A DNA stretch of 13,413 nucleotides from Pavlovales sp. CCMP2436 (Eukaryota; Haptophyta; Pavlovophyceae; Pavlovales), in contig MU631417.1 of assembly GCA_026770615.1 (NCBI GenBank), positions 78,528-91,940 of the forward strand, given 5' to 3'. The translations under genes and the position numbers were made by a program. Positions 1 through 6,007 of the stretch are shown in pieces (position 1 is the stretch's first letter; every line of letters starts with the position of its first letter). The notes under the pieces are model-generated. The model saw only the letters and a list, made by a program, of their open reading frames with translations. It searched no databases and was not told the DNA's origin.

Positions 1-123
1 CCACTTCTACCAGCTCCCCACTTCGGCGTAGCGCGTAGGAGCCTGCGTCAGAGCGCTTAGATCAGCCTGACTTGAACTTGAAACGTACCGCCAGCCCGAA
101 CCCCCCTACATTAGTATAGCAAA

Positions 124-492
124 ATGCCTGTGCTTTATGCAAATGATTCGTTTTCACTGCTTCACAATAAGCATGCTGCAAACCCACACCTTGCTCGTTT
201 GAATGAAAACGCCGACATCCCTCTCGACTATCGTGACCGAGGGGGATATAACATTGATACGATCCGCATGGTAAATCAGCACACAGCAACAGGGTCCTTG
301 TTGTGTCCAAGCACGAACAACGATGCAGGTCTTCATTACCGAGCGACCGTGAACAAAATGGTCGTTATTCATACCGAGCTCGACCTCTTTGTCGAATACT
401 GCGATACTCCTCGCCTTGTGAAGCTCTTTATTTCTCTTAAAAAAGAGGAATACGCTGAAAAAAGCTGCGTGCGGCGCAAAACGCGACAATGA
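124..492 (+). CDS. Hypothetical protein, probable viral gene (122 aa)
   Basis: I do not recognise this 122-residue protein. It opens with ATG at 124 and ends in TGA at 490-492. The last four bases, ATGA, also start the next gene, a compact arrangement usual in small DNA viruses. There is no signal peptide or membrane span. The middle is polar with several Asn and His residues. Residues 78-107 alternate hydrophobic and charged positions (the VVIHTELDLF and LVKLFISL stretches), as expected of a folded beta/alpha core. The C-terminus is basic (VRRKTRQ). A minus-strand ORF covers the same DNA, but the ATGA junction and the shared direction with the next gene favour the plus strand. Its place next to a capsid module makes it a candidate accessory viral gene; the function is unknown. 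Confidence 0.5.
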   Translation: MPVLYANDSFSLLHNKHAANPHLARLNENADIPLDYRDRGGYNIDTIRMVNQHTATGSLLCPSTNNDAGLHYRATVNKMVVIHTELDLFVEYCDTPRLVKLFISLKKEEYAEKSCVRRKTRQ

Positions 493-707
493 GCTTGCGT
501 ACAACTCCCACCCCACTGAGTCAACCTATTACAAACGCAATTACAAGCGCAATTATAAACAGAATTGCAAGCGCACTCATAGCAACCAGAGAGCCATTCG
601 ACCCCGATATTCTATATGGAGATGAACCTGCGTCCGAACGGTTGTCAGAGTACTCAGGTGAGGACACGGACGAAGACTCCTCGGGTGAAGATTCCATCGA
701 AGACTAG
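489..707 (+). CDS. Small protein with amphipathic N-terminus and acidic tail (72 aa)
   Basis: This 72-residue ORF begins inside the stop codon of the preceding gene (ATGA overlap), so the two are probably translated from one message. Residues 13-33 form a likely amphipathic helix rich in Ile, Ala and Asn. At DNA level that stretch is built from short degenerate repeats of an AATTACAAGCG-like unit near 537-575. Residues 36-72 are strongly acidic, with runs of Glu, Asp and Ser, and look disordered. An amphipathic helix with an acidic tail would suit a protein that binds basic virion or host proteins, but that is only inference. No family is recognised. Confidence 0.45.
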   Translation: MSLRTTPTPLSQPITNAITSAIINRIASALIATREPFDPDILYGDEPASERLSEYSGEDTDEDSSGEDSIED

Positions 708-730
708 AATAGCAAATAAAATGTTGCACA

Positions 731-979
731 ATGCTAATAAGCACAATGCAAATTTTTTATGCAGAAACAAATTACCCACAAATTTTAGAGAGCAGGCTGA
801 ATGAGATTACACGGCTAATAAGCCATATGAATTTAACCGAAGGAGACGTGCTTCTAATCAACGTTAAGAGCCTGAGCAATGGGTCCATTTCTGGTGGGTT
901 TTCACACGACCGAAATTTATTTTTCACCGTTAATTTCAACTTTATAAGCGTGTGGAGGCGCGGATTCTTATGCAAATAG
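731..979 (+). CDS. Hypothetical small protein (82 aa, or 77 aa from the second Met)
   Basis: The ORF runs from ATG 731 to a TAG at 977-979, and ATG 746 is an equally good start. The composition looks like a genuine fold: a polar helical N-terminal half (ESRLNEITRLISHMNL), then GDVLLINVKSLSNGSISGGF, a Gly-bearing turn, and an aromatic beta-type tail (LFFTVNFNFISVW). The end is abrupt, so it may be a fragment of a longer protein, though no continuation in another frame is evident. It lies on the same strand as the two small ORFs before it, 24 bases after the second. No family is recognised. Confidence 0.4.
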   Translation: MLISTMQIFYAETNYPQILESRLNEITRLISHMNLTEGDVLLINVKSLSNGSISGGFSHDRNLFFTVNFNFISVWRRGFLCK

Positions 980-1110
980 GTGCAGTACCAGCTTCTTTTA
1001 AAACGGCATACTGATTTGATCTTCCCCCTTGAAAAGTGCAAAGTTACAGATGACGAGGATGACCGGTGCTGTGCTATTTTTTGATTTTATTTTTCAAAGC
1101 CTACATCATA

Positions 1111-1329
1111 ATGCTCAAGTGTGAAACGTACAAGTGCGAGAAGCGCGGTATCAAGCGTGCTCGAAAGCTTTCAGAAATGATCGCACACTCGATGTTTGCA
1201 CCCTCGATGTTTTCACCAACGAACACCGGAACCGGTTTGTTCTCTCTTTTTCGATCAGATGTGCCTGTAATCATGTGCGTACAACCCTCGGAGAACCATG
1301 CCGATTGGAGCTCGGATTGGCCCCGGTAG
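1111..1329 (+). CDS. Possible small Lys/Cys-bearing protein (72 aa), doubtful
   Basis: The ORF opens at ATG 1111, follows an AT-rich leader and encodes 72 residues. The basic N-terminal third carries two Cys (KCETYKCEKRGIKRARK), followed by a Ser/Met/Phe-rich middle. Its last 75 bases overlap the 3' end of the lipase gene on the other strand, in convergent orientation. Because the lipase is well supported, at least the C-terminal part of this ORF may be a shadow. No family is recognised. It is listed because the stretch from 980 to 1254 has no other gene. Confidence 0.25.
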   Translation: MLKCETYKCEKRGIKRARKLSEMIAHSMFAPSMFSPTNTGTGLFSLFRSDVPVIMCVQPSENHADWSSDWPR

Positions 1330-1872
1330 GAGGTGGGGGGCGGCCGCTGGCATCCCGGTGGGGGTCACCTCCTCCCGAAGACCTCCATGTGACAGTGCCG
1401 ATACTGCGTCACCCTTTGCGCGGATGTCGAGTTCGTTTGGGTTTGACTGTGCGCCCAAGTCTCGAACGCCCACTGCCTTGTCAACGGTGAGTACGAGCCC
1501 GCGCGCACCCGAATGTTCAGCGAGGTGTCCTCCGAGTGAGTGCCCGATTGCGTGAGCCGGATCATATTTTGCCTGCACCTTCTCAATGAGCGCCTTGGAC
1601 CTTTGATGTCTCGGACCGAATATGCCCACACCGAGTTGCAAATTCTCGGCCCAATCCGACGCACTCACGCTTCCGCGGAAGCAAACAACTGCTCCTGTGG
1701 CGGCTGAAAAAAATACCTTGGCCTCGTTCGTACTTAGTTTCAAGTCCATCGAGTAACCGAGCTTTCCCATCTCCATGCCTGCTGCGTAGAGTGGGGCATA
1801 CGAAGCACGTAGGAATGCTGGCAAGTCTCGTCGCAGGATCTTGCCAACCGCACCAAAGTCTTTTGGAGCCAT
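1255..1872 (-). CDS. Class 3 lipase-like alpha/beta hydrolase (205 aa)
   Basis: Predicted serine esterase/lipase acting on acylglycerols or phospholipids. What is visible: an oxyanion-region motif VVCFRGSVSASDWAENL (residues 62-78), matching the FRGT...DW..N pattern of class 3 lipases. The nucleophile elbow is GHSLGG at residues 110-115 with Ser112, there is a candidate acid Asp155 in a GDAVSALS segment, and candidate His200 or His204 lie at the C-terminus. The triad therefore appears complete. At 205 residues it is compact against typical 250-300-residue cellular members; it lacks a signal peptide and membrane spans. The start is ATG at 1872, with a TATA-like stretch just upstream. It lies downstream of the MCP gene on the same strand, 120 bases away. 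Lipase-like genes are known as accessory genes in some PLV-related elements; a role in membrane breach or lipid remodelling is inferred. Confidence 0.85.
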   Translation of the reverse strand: MAPKDFGAVGKILRRDLPAFLRASYAPLYAAGMEMGKLGYSMDLKLSTNEAKVFFSAATGAVVCFRGSVSASDWAENLQLGVGIFGPRHQRSKALIEKVQAKYDPAHAIGHSLGGHLAEHSGARGLVLTVDKAVGVRDLGAQSNPNELDIRAKGDAVSALSHGGLREEVTPTGMPAAAPHLLPGPIRAPIGMVLRGLYAHDYRHI

Positions 1873-1886
1873 CTTTGTAAAAGCGG

Positions 1887-1899
1887 CATATATAATTTA
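1887..1899 (-). promoter_or_regulatory. TATA-like element upstream of the lipase gene
   Basis: Read on the minus strand, an AATTATATATGCC stretch lies about 15-25 bases before the lipase ATG, within an otherwise A/T-rich 120-base spacer between MCP and lipase. The position suits a viral core promoter with a very short leader. This rests on motif and position only. Confidence 0.4.
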
Positions 1900-1949
1900 A
1901 TAAAAAAGCGTGTTTATCATCAGACTCTAACGAGTGTAATGATAATACG

Positions 1950-1955
1950 TTTATT
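1950..1955 (-). promoter_or_regulatory. Possible polyadenylation signal after the MCP gene
   Basis: The minus strand reads AATAAA 38 bases after the MCP stop codon and before the lipase TATA-like element. This is a suitable place for 3' end formation of a capsid transcript in a eukaryotic host. Confidence 0.3.
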
Positions 1956-1992
1956 TTGTTGTTGTTTTGTGAGTGAGAATGCCATCAGATTA

Positions 1993-3270
1993 TTAAGCAT
2001 CGAACGTGATCGCGCCGTTGGCGAAAACGAGTGTCTTCTCCATCTGCACGAAAGCATCGAGACGGATCGCACTTGTCTGCGTACCCAGATTGATCTCGAG
2101 AATGATAGTGCTGTCTATGAGAAGACCGTCGCCCATAGCCTCAGTCATCGGGAAGCACTGCAAGGAAACGCCGATAACGAAAGCCGTGGAGAGATAGTCG
2201 GCGCCAGATACGCACGTGCGCGCGGTTGACTCCGAGAGCTGCATCCCCATCGCCCTCATGAGCTCCATGCGAGACTCCGCACCAGCGGTGACGTACGAGG
2301 ACGGAATGATGGTCGACCCAATTCTGAACCTATACGAGACATTGCCGACGACATCTCCGCCAGTGAAACGATCCAAATTGAATACACCTAGAGCGCCCAA
2401 GTTTGCCGTTTTGCGAATAGCTACGAAGATCGCAGTGGCCGACTTTGCGCGCACAGCGATAGGCATGCTCACATAGTTGGATCCCGCTGCAACCGAGGTC
2501 GACGTCTGTACGAAATCGACAAACGGGACAGAAATTACACCACCGAGGTCTATGACCATTTTACGCTCGACGTTCGGGTCGATGCGGATGTACGAGACCC
2601 ACATCTTAAAATTGTCGATCGCACACGTCCCAACAGGGGTGGCCGACCATTTCCCGTAATTCAGCACGTCTGCGAGTTTGATGACAATCCTGACATTCTC
2701 TTTGGCTTGCGAAATTGGCCAGGCACGCATCGACATCGAGCCAAGGATCGAAACGAGCGGCACGCACACCGTCAGAAAACCACCCGGAGCAATCGTAGCC
2801 CCGAGTCTTGCATAGTATGCATCGGTGAAATTGGCGGCGGTCGCGATAGCTGCTGGGACATAGTCCGCCACCCCGCGCATCGTACCGCTCGTTTTATAAT
2901 CATCCGCGCCGCAGCTGAAGTCGGTAAGAACTTGCTGGAGTAAATTATATTCTGAGATGGAGCTCAACTGACGCGATCCGTGAAACACATCGATTTGCGA
3001 GAGTACGCATGCAGCCGATTTATCGAGCTGGAGGGTTTGCGCTGCACCATTGTATATACGAAAGCTGAGGGCTGTTTGGCTGGGGTCGATCATCTGGCCA
3101 GGTGTGCCACAGGCCAGTTCCAGTGTGATTTGCGAGCTTGGTGCGAATGTAGCGCCGTTGGTGGGCGTGATGTACGCCCGGATACATTCGCTCTTTACAG
3201 CCGGTGGGCGTGGCGAAAAATCATAAAAAGACGGAATCGCGGGAGCGAACTGATGGTCGGTGTCGTTCAT
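1993..3270 (-). CDS. PLV-type double jelly-roll major capsid protein (425 aa)
   Basis: Predicted MCP forming the icosahedral shell. The call rests on several signs. The protein is beta-rich with no catalytic motif. It has the N-terminal pattern of PLV, virophage and Polinton capsid proteins: a short Pro-rich lead, ITPTNGATFAPSSQITLEL (residues 34-52), PSQTALSFRIYN (63-74), then an FHGSRQLSSISEYNLLQQVL segment (96-115). Long runs of alternating hydrophobic residues follow, as expected of two jelly rolls. At 425 residues it is at the short end for this class. It sits between a penton-like gene and a lipase on the same strand and opposite a packaging ATPase, as in PLV morphogenesis modules. The start is ATG 3270; a TATATT-bearing stretch about 40 bases upstream overlaps the stop of the preceding gene. 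The reading frame is intact. I judge the family from pattern and context, not from alignment. Confidence 0.75.
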   Translation of the reverse strand: MNDTDHQFAPAIPSFYDFSPRPPAVKSECIRAYITPTNGATFAPSSQITLELACGTPGQMIDPSQTALSFRIYNGAAQTLQLDKSAACVLSQIDVFHGSRQLSSISEYNLLQQVLTDFSCGADDYKTSGTMRGVADYVPAAIATAANFTDAYYARLGATIAPGGFLTVCVPLVSILGSMSMRAWPISQAKENVRIVIKLADVLNYGKWSATPVGTCAIDNFKMWVSYIRIDPNVERKMVIDLGGVISVPFVDFVQTSTSVAAGSNYVSMPIAVRAKSATAIFVAIRKTANLGALGVFNLDRFTGGDVVGNVSYRFRIGSTIIPSSYVTAGAESRMELMRAMGMQLSESTARTCVSGADYLSTAFVIGVSLQCFPMTEAMGDGLLIDSTIILEINLGTQTSAIRLDAFVQMEKTLVFANGAITFDA

Positions 3271-3308
3271 TGTAGATGTATCTGTACGTCAGATTTTAAT
3301 TCAGCGTA

Positions 3309-3650
3309 CTATATTTTCTCAAATTTGTTGGTTAGAAGTTTGCCCACTCCTCCACTTGCACTCGCGATGGACCCAGCGAGACCGACCGTATTGGCCATCG
3401 ATTTCCCTACACCTACAAGGCCTTGAACGATTGGTATGTTCTTCAACACTGGGATGGCTTCGGCGAGTTTTAGCGCCTGATGACCGATGTCGGCTACTTG
3501 CTGGGCCGCCTTCCCTGCGCTTGCAAGAAACGTGCTCGTGAAGCGACCGATACTGCCTATTCCTGCTCCGGCTGTGCGCCCGATGTGCTTTGCTCCCTGT
3601 GATAGTCGTCCGAGCAATCCCATTTTGATGGTGGTGACAGTCCCATACAT
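3309..3650 (-). CDS. Small Gly/Ala-rich, possibly membrane-active virion protein (113 aa)
   Basis: The start is taken as ATG 3650, four bases after the penton-like gene's stop; upstream in-frame codons (KKS) have only a TTG start. The 113-residue product is basic and rich in Gly, Ala and Ser. It opens with MYGTVTTIKMGLLGRLSQGA, followed by a glycine-spaced stretch (GRTAGAGIGSIGRF) and helical segments near residues 45-70 and 75-100. There is no classical signal peptide. Small Gly/Ala-rich amphipathic proteins encoded beside capsid genes often act as minor capsid or membrane-lytic proteins (the adenovirus pVI type is the analogy), but I see no sequence homology, so this role is inferred from composition and position. 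It is probably co-transcribed with the penton-like gene. Confidence 0.6.
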   Translation of the reverse strand: MYGTVTTIKMGLLGRLSQGAKHIGRTAGAGIGSIGRFTSTFLASAGKAAQQVADIGHQALKLAEAIPVLKNIPIVQGLVGVGKSMANTVGLAGSIASASGGVGKLLTNKFEKI

Positions 3651-3654
3651 TTTT

Positions 3655-4434
3655 TTAGACAATTAACACTGATAGTGCGCAAGCCCATTCTAAGCCATTC
3701 GTGTCGTATGGGTCGCCGTTGTCCGTCACCAGTTGAAAACGCAGTGTTGATATGCTCTTTTTTGTTGTTTCGAGTTGCATTGAAAACGGTGCGACGTATG
3801 TCTGCGTAGACCCCCATGCCACGCTTATCGGGATTGATGCGAATGTGTTTAGCGAGCTTCCATTCCCCAGCGAATCGGTAGTGTGCAGATCGAGTTGTGG
3901 AGCGATGAGGCGTATTGCGCGGGGTCCACGCATGTCGTAGAAGCTTGGTAGGAACGTAGCAACCGTGGAAGTGGTGATCGGGATGGTGCTTCCGGTCCCT
4001 ATGAGCTGGTTTATTGTAGCTCCCAAAGGGTACACGGTGGTTATATTTGTTGCACTTGAGTTTGTGAATTTCAATTTGACATCACCGGTGGTATACGAGA
4101 CCGTAACAGTCCTAAGTGGGAACGCAGCAAGCCACGCAGCATTAAAGGCTGTAACAAATGACGATATACCCGAGTAGTAACTAGGTGTCATGGTGAATGT
4201 AGAAATAGCACCCGCATTGTTGGTGTCGGCAAATCGAAATGTGTTATTTAACGAATTAACTGTGTAGTGATTTACGGGAATCGCAGCCGACGCGAGTTGG
4301 ATAAGTATTTTCTCATCTTGCCCGCAATTCAGCGGTATACCCAGATCCCAGTCGCAGCAGTCACGTCGATATTCGCCTAACGGGAAGTAATCTGCCGACG
4401 TAGAAGATAAGTATATGAATTGTTGGCTCGACAT
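3655..4434 (-). CDS. Penton-like minor capsid protein (259 aa)
   Basis: Predicted single jelly-roll vertex (penton) protein. I start it at ATG 4434 (MSSQQFIYLSS); the frame is open 210 bases further up, but that part has basic low-quality sequence and overlaps the divergent gene. Characteristic pieces are a polar N-terminus, SAAIPVNHYTVNSLNNTF at residues 49-66 (an IP..Y.VN..NN pattern I associate with capsid minor proteins of PLV-like viruses), then FTMTPSYYSGISSFVTAFNA (80-99). After that come beta strands rich in Thr, Ser and Val. About 260 residues fits penton proteins of this virus class. It shares its strand with the small Gly/Ala protein and MCP and lies back to back with the packaging module. 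It could be another minor structural protein; a structural virion role is more secure than the penton assignment. Confidence 0.6.
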   Translation of the reverse strand: MSSQQFIYLSSTSADYFPLGEYRRDCCDWDLGIPLNCGQDEKILIQLASAAIPVNHYTVNSLNNTFRFADTNNAGAISTFTMTPSYYSGISSFVTAFNAAWLAAFPLRTVTVSYTTGDVKLKFTNSSATNITTVYPLGATINQLIGTGSTIPITTSTVATFLPSFYDMRGPRAIRLIAPQLDLHTTDSLGNGSSLNTFASIPISVAWGSTQTYVAPFSMQLETTKKSISTLRFQLVTDNGDPYDTNGLEWACALSVLIV

Positions 4435-4476
4435 TTGGTACTGGTCGTCGAGATTTTTTTCTTGTGCACGATCATA
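4435..4476. promoter_or_regulatory. Divergent promoter region between capsid and packaging genes
   Basis: Only 42 bases separate the start of the penton-like gene (minus) from the start of the small basic gene (plus). Both directions must be served from here or from within the flanking coding sequence. The stretch contains a run of seven T (4453-4460 area) but no clear TATA box. Confidence 0.4.
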
Positions 4477-4782
4477 ATGTCTGAACCACCGACGTGCGAC
4501 CCTGTCACCGAAGAACTGTCGACCAGCCCCGCGGCCCCAGCCGTCGAACAGGCTACGCAGACTGCTAAAAAGAAAGCGACACCCGGTCAAGTTCGGGCAC
4601 TCGCCGCTGCGCGTGATCGATACAATGCCGAGAGGACCCATCATAAGATGGAGAAACTGAGGCTAAAGCTACTTGGCTATTGCGTGCCGGGTGTGCCACC
4701 ATCATTGCCACCCCTCCACACACCTATTCCGACAACCACACCGGCAGCACCACCTCGAGAGAATTATGTTCGCTACTGTTAA
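4477..4782 (+). CDS. Small Pro-rich basic protein upstream of the packaging ATPase (101 aa)
   Basis: The start is ATG 4477; the stop is TAA 4780-4782, five bases before the ATPase start. Residues 1-30 are Thr/Pro/Ala-rich and disordered. Residues 31-63 form a charged helix (KKKATPGQVRALAAARDRYN, then KMEKLRLKLL) of the 'TP.Q..AL..AR..R' type, which I have seen in small viral proteins of unknown function. Residues 68-95 are Pro-rich. A nucleic-acid or protein-binding accessory role in packaging is inferred from the basic helix and the tight coupling to the ATPase. No family name can be given with confidence. Confidence 0.6.
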   Translation: MSEPPTCDPVTEELSTSPAAPAVEQATQTAKKKATPGQVRALAAARDRYNAERTHHKMEKLRLKLLGYCVPGVPPSLPPLHTPIPTTTPAAPPRENYVRYC

Positions 4783-4787
4783 CTACG

Positions 4788-5510
4788 ATGAAACCTCCAA
4801 CGATCGTCGAGGAAGTGAACGAGATACAAATACACACGCCTACGTTCTTGTGTGATGCGCCATACCACGGTGTCCCAAGTCCGCTCCCTCAGAACCACAG
4901 CTTCATATTGTTCTGCGGACCCCCGCGCAGTGGCAAGAGCTCTTTAAGTACCGCTTTTTTGACGCAACAACACCCTCCAATCTTCGTAAATCAGTTCAAC
5001 CGTGTTTTCGTGCTCGTGCCACAGGGATCATTCGAGTCGATGAAGGACAATCCGTTCAAAGGCCATCACTCGCTCGCACACGAGTTCAATAGCAAGATCC
5101 TCAGCGAGATCATTGCATGCTGCGAGGTGTCGGCTAAAGCGGGCAAGGAGAGTTTATTGCTCATCGACGATTACATGACTTCGTTAAAGGACCCTTCGTT
5201 GCGTAAACAGTTTGAAAAAGTAGTCGCGAATCGCCGTCATTTCAAGCTCTCTGTGTGGGTAATATCGCAGACGTTTAATGCATTACCGCTCAGCACGCGC
5301 AAACTGCTCTCGCACATCGCGCTGTTCAAATCAGCGAATTTGAAGGAGATAGAAAACGTTCGTTCAGAGCTTGTACCCCGCTCGCGAGAGGAGTTCGATA
5401 TGCTTTACCGCCATATTTTCAAGGTAGGCGGAGACCCACACGCGTTCATGTGGGTCGACGTTGCGTCTGGTGAGATCTACAACAAATTCTCGAGACTGGT
5501 CGTAACTTAA
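4788..5510 (+). CDS. A32/FtsK-HerA-type genome-packaging ATPase (240 aa)
   Basis: This is the motor that drives viral DNA into preformed capsids using ATP. I choose ATG 4788 (MKPPTIVEEV); the frame extends 36 codons upstream but those overlap the previous gene. Walker A is GPPRSGKS at residues 44-51. A hydrophobic strand ending in acidic residues, SLLLIDDY (122-129), is Walker B. NRRHFKLSVWVISQT (148-162) carries the sensor-type Gln161 after a beta strand, a typical arrangement of A32-like ATPases. The C-terminal part (HAFMWVDVASGEIYNKF) matches the closing strand region of the family. At 240 residues it is close to the size seen in virophages and PLVs. The frame and motifs are intact, so the protein could still be active. 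This is the best-supported viral gene in the window. Confidence 0.9.
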   Translation: MKPPTIVEEVNEIQIHTPTFLCDAPYHGVPSPLPQNHSFILFCGPPRSGKSSLSTAFLTQQHPPIFVNQFNRVFVLVPQGSFESMKDNPFKGHHSLAHEFNSKILSEIIACCEVSAKAGKESLLLIDDYMTSLKDPSLRKQFEKVVANRRHFKLSVWVISQTFNALPLSTRKLLSHIALFKSANLKEIENVRSELVPRSREEFDMLYRHIFKVGGDPHAFMWVDVASGEIYNKFSRLVVT

Positions 5511-5543
5511 AATCGCATTAAAAATGACCACTAGAATCACATC

Positions 5544-5735
5544 ATGACGCATTTTGTGATTCACAAAAATCAAAGCGATCAGTTCATGAATCCGTACGCG
5601 ATTAAGCCTCAGACCCAAGACCGCGCTCGACCTATTACTCAACTCCAGACGGAAACCCGTACGTCGGTGCAATGTTTCGTCTTTGGCCATCAAATGACAT
5701 GTGGTCGGGGGTGCAACTCGATGAATCCTCGGTGA
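5544..5735 (+). CDS. N-terminal segment of a frame-split viral gene, or a separate small ORF (63 aa)
   Basis: ATG 5544 lies 33 bases after the ATPase stop and opens MTHFVIHKNQSDQFMNPYAI, a polar sequence with good coding character for about 35 codons. After about 5640 the frame degrades into a Cys/Met-rich tail (CFVFGHQMTCGRG), while good coding sequence continues in the next frame. I therefore think only about 5544-5640 is genuine and that it is the N-terminus of the protein continued at 5640-6000 and 5977-6891. No family is recognised. The alternative is a short overlapping independent gene. Confidence 0.4.
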   Translation: MTHFVIHKNQSDQFMNPYAIKPQTQDRARPITQLQTETRTSVQCFVFGHQMTCGRGCNSMNPR

Positions 5736-6007
5736 AACTCACACTGCACAAGAGTCCTATTTTGGTCGACTACAGCGTCCCGATGCCCGAGTCCGCACCC
5801 GAACCTTACAGAAGCGAGCTCACAGTGTTGAACGTCGGGTACGGCATGCCAGAAGTGACGATAATGTCGGACCCCCATCTCAAAAATTACATAAACCCGC
5901 GCGATGCTCCGTTCCTTGCGCAGAGACTATCGATCGGAGTTCTCCCTACAACATTCGAGGGTGCTCGTGCGGTTGACGCAACAGGTTTGTTGCACCGAGT
6001 CAGCTGA
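5600..6007 (+). CDS. Middle segment of the frame-split viral gene (111 aa from ATG 5672)
   Basis: In this frame a convincing sequence begins upstream of the ATG at 5672: TPDGNPYVGAM precedes FRLWPSNDMWSGVQL without a stop back to about 5606. That suggests the ATG is internal. The segment ends at a TGA at 6005-6007. It has a beta-like make-up with short hydrophobic strands (SPILVDYSVPMP, LTVLNVGYGMPEVTIM) and no transmembrane helix. The last residues before the stop (GLLHRVS) look out of frame, because better coding sequence resumes one base back. No family is recognised; the position behind the packaging ATPase suggests a structural or packaging partner. Confidence 0.45.

Noticed and set aside
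1134..1664. Plus-strand ORFs of 118 and 85 aa and a minus-strand 99-aa ORF over the lipase
   Set aside because: They are antisense or out-of-frame shadows of the lipase, which has a full catalytic motif set.
2006..3426. Plus-strand ORFs of 60-148 aa opposite the MCP gene
   Set aside because: They are shadows of a 425-residue intact gene and have no independent signals.
4434..4644. N-terminal extension of the penton-like protein to 329 aa
   Set aside because: The extra 70 residues overlap the divergent basic gene and are Arg/Gly-rich without fold character; ATG 4434 gives a normal-looking start.
5970..6005. Canonical -1 ribosomal frameshift site
   Set aside because: No X XXY YYZ heptamer is present in the correct frame near the junction, so I report the split only as a frame disruption.
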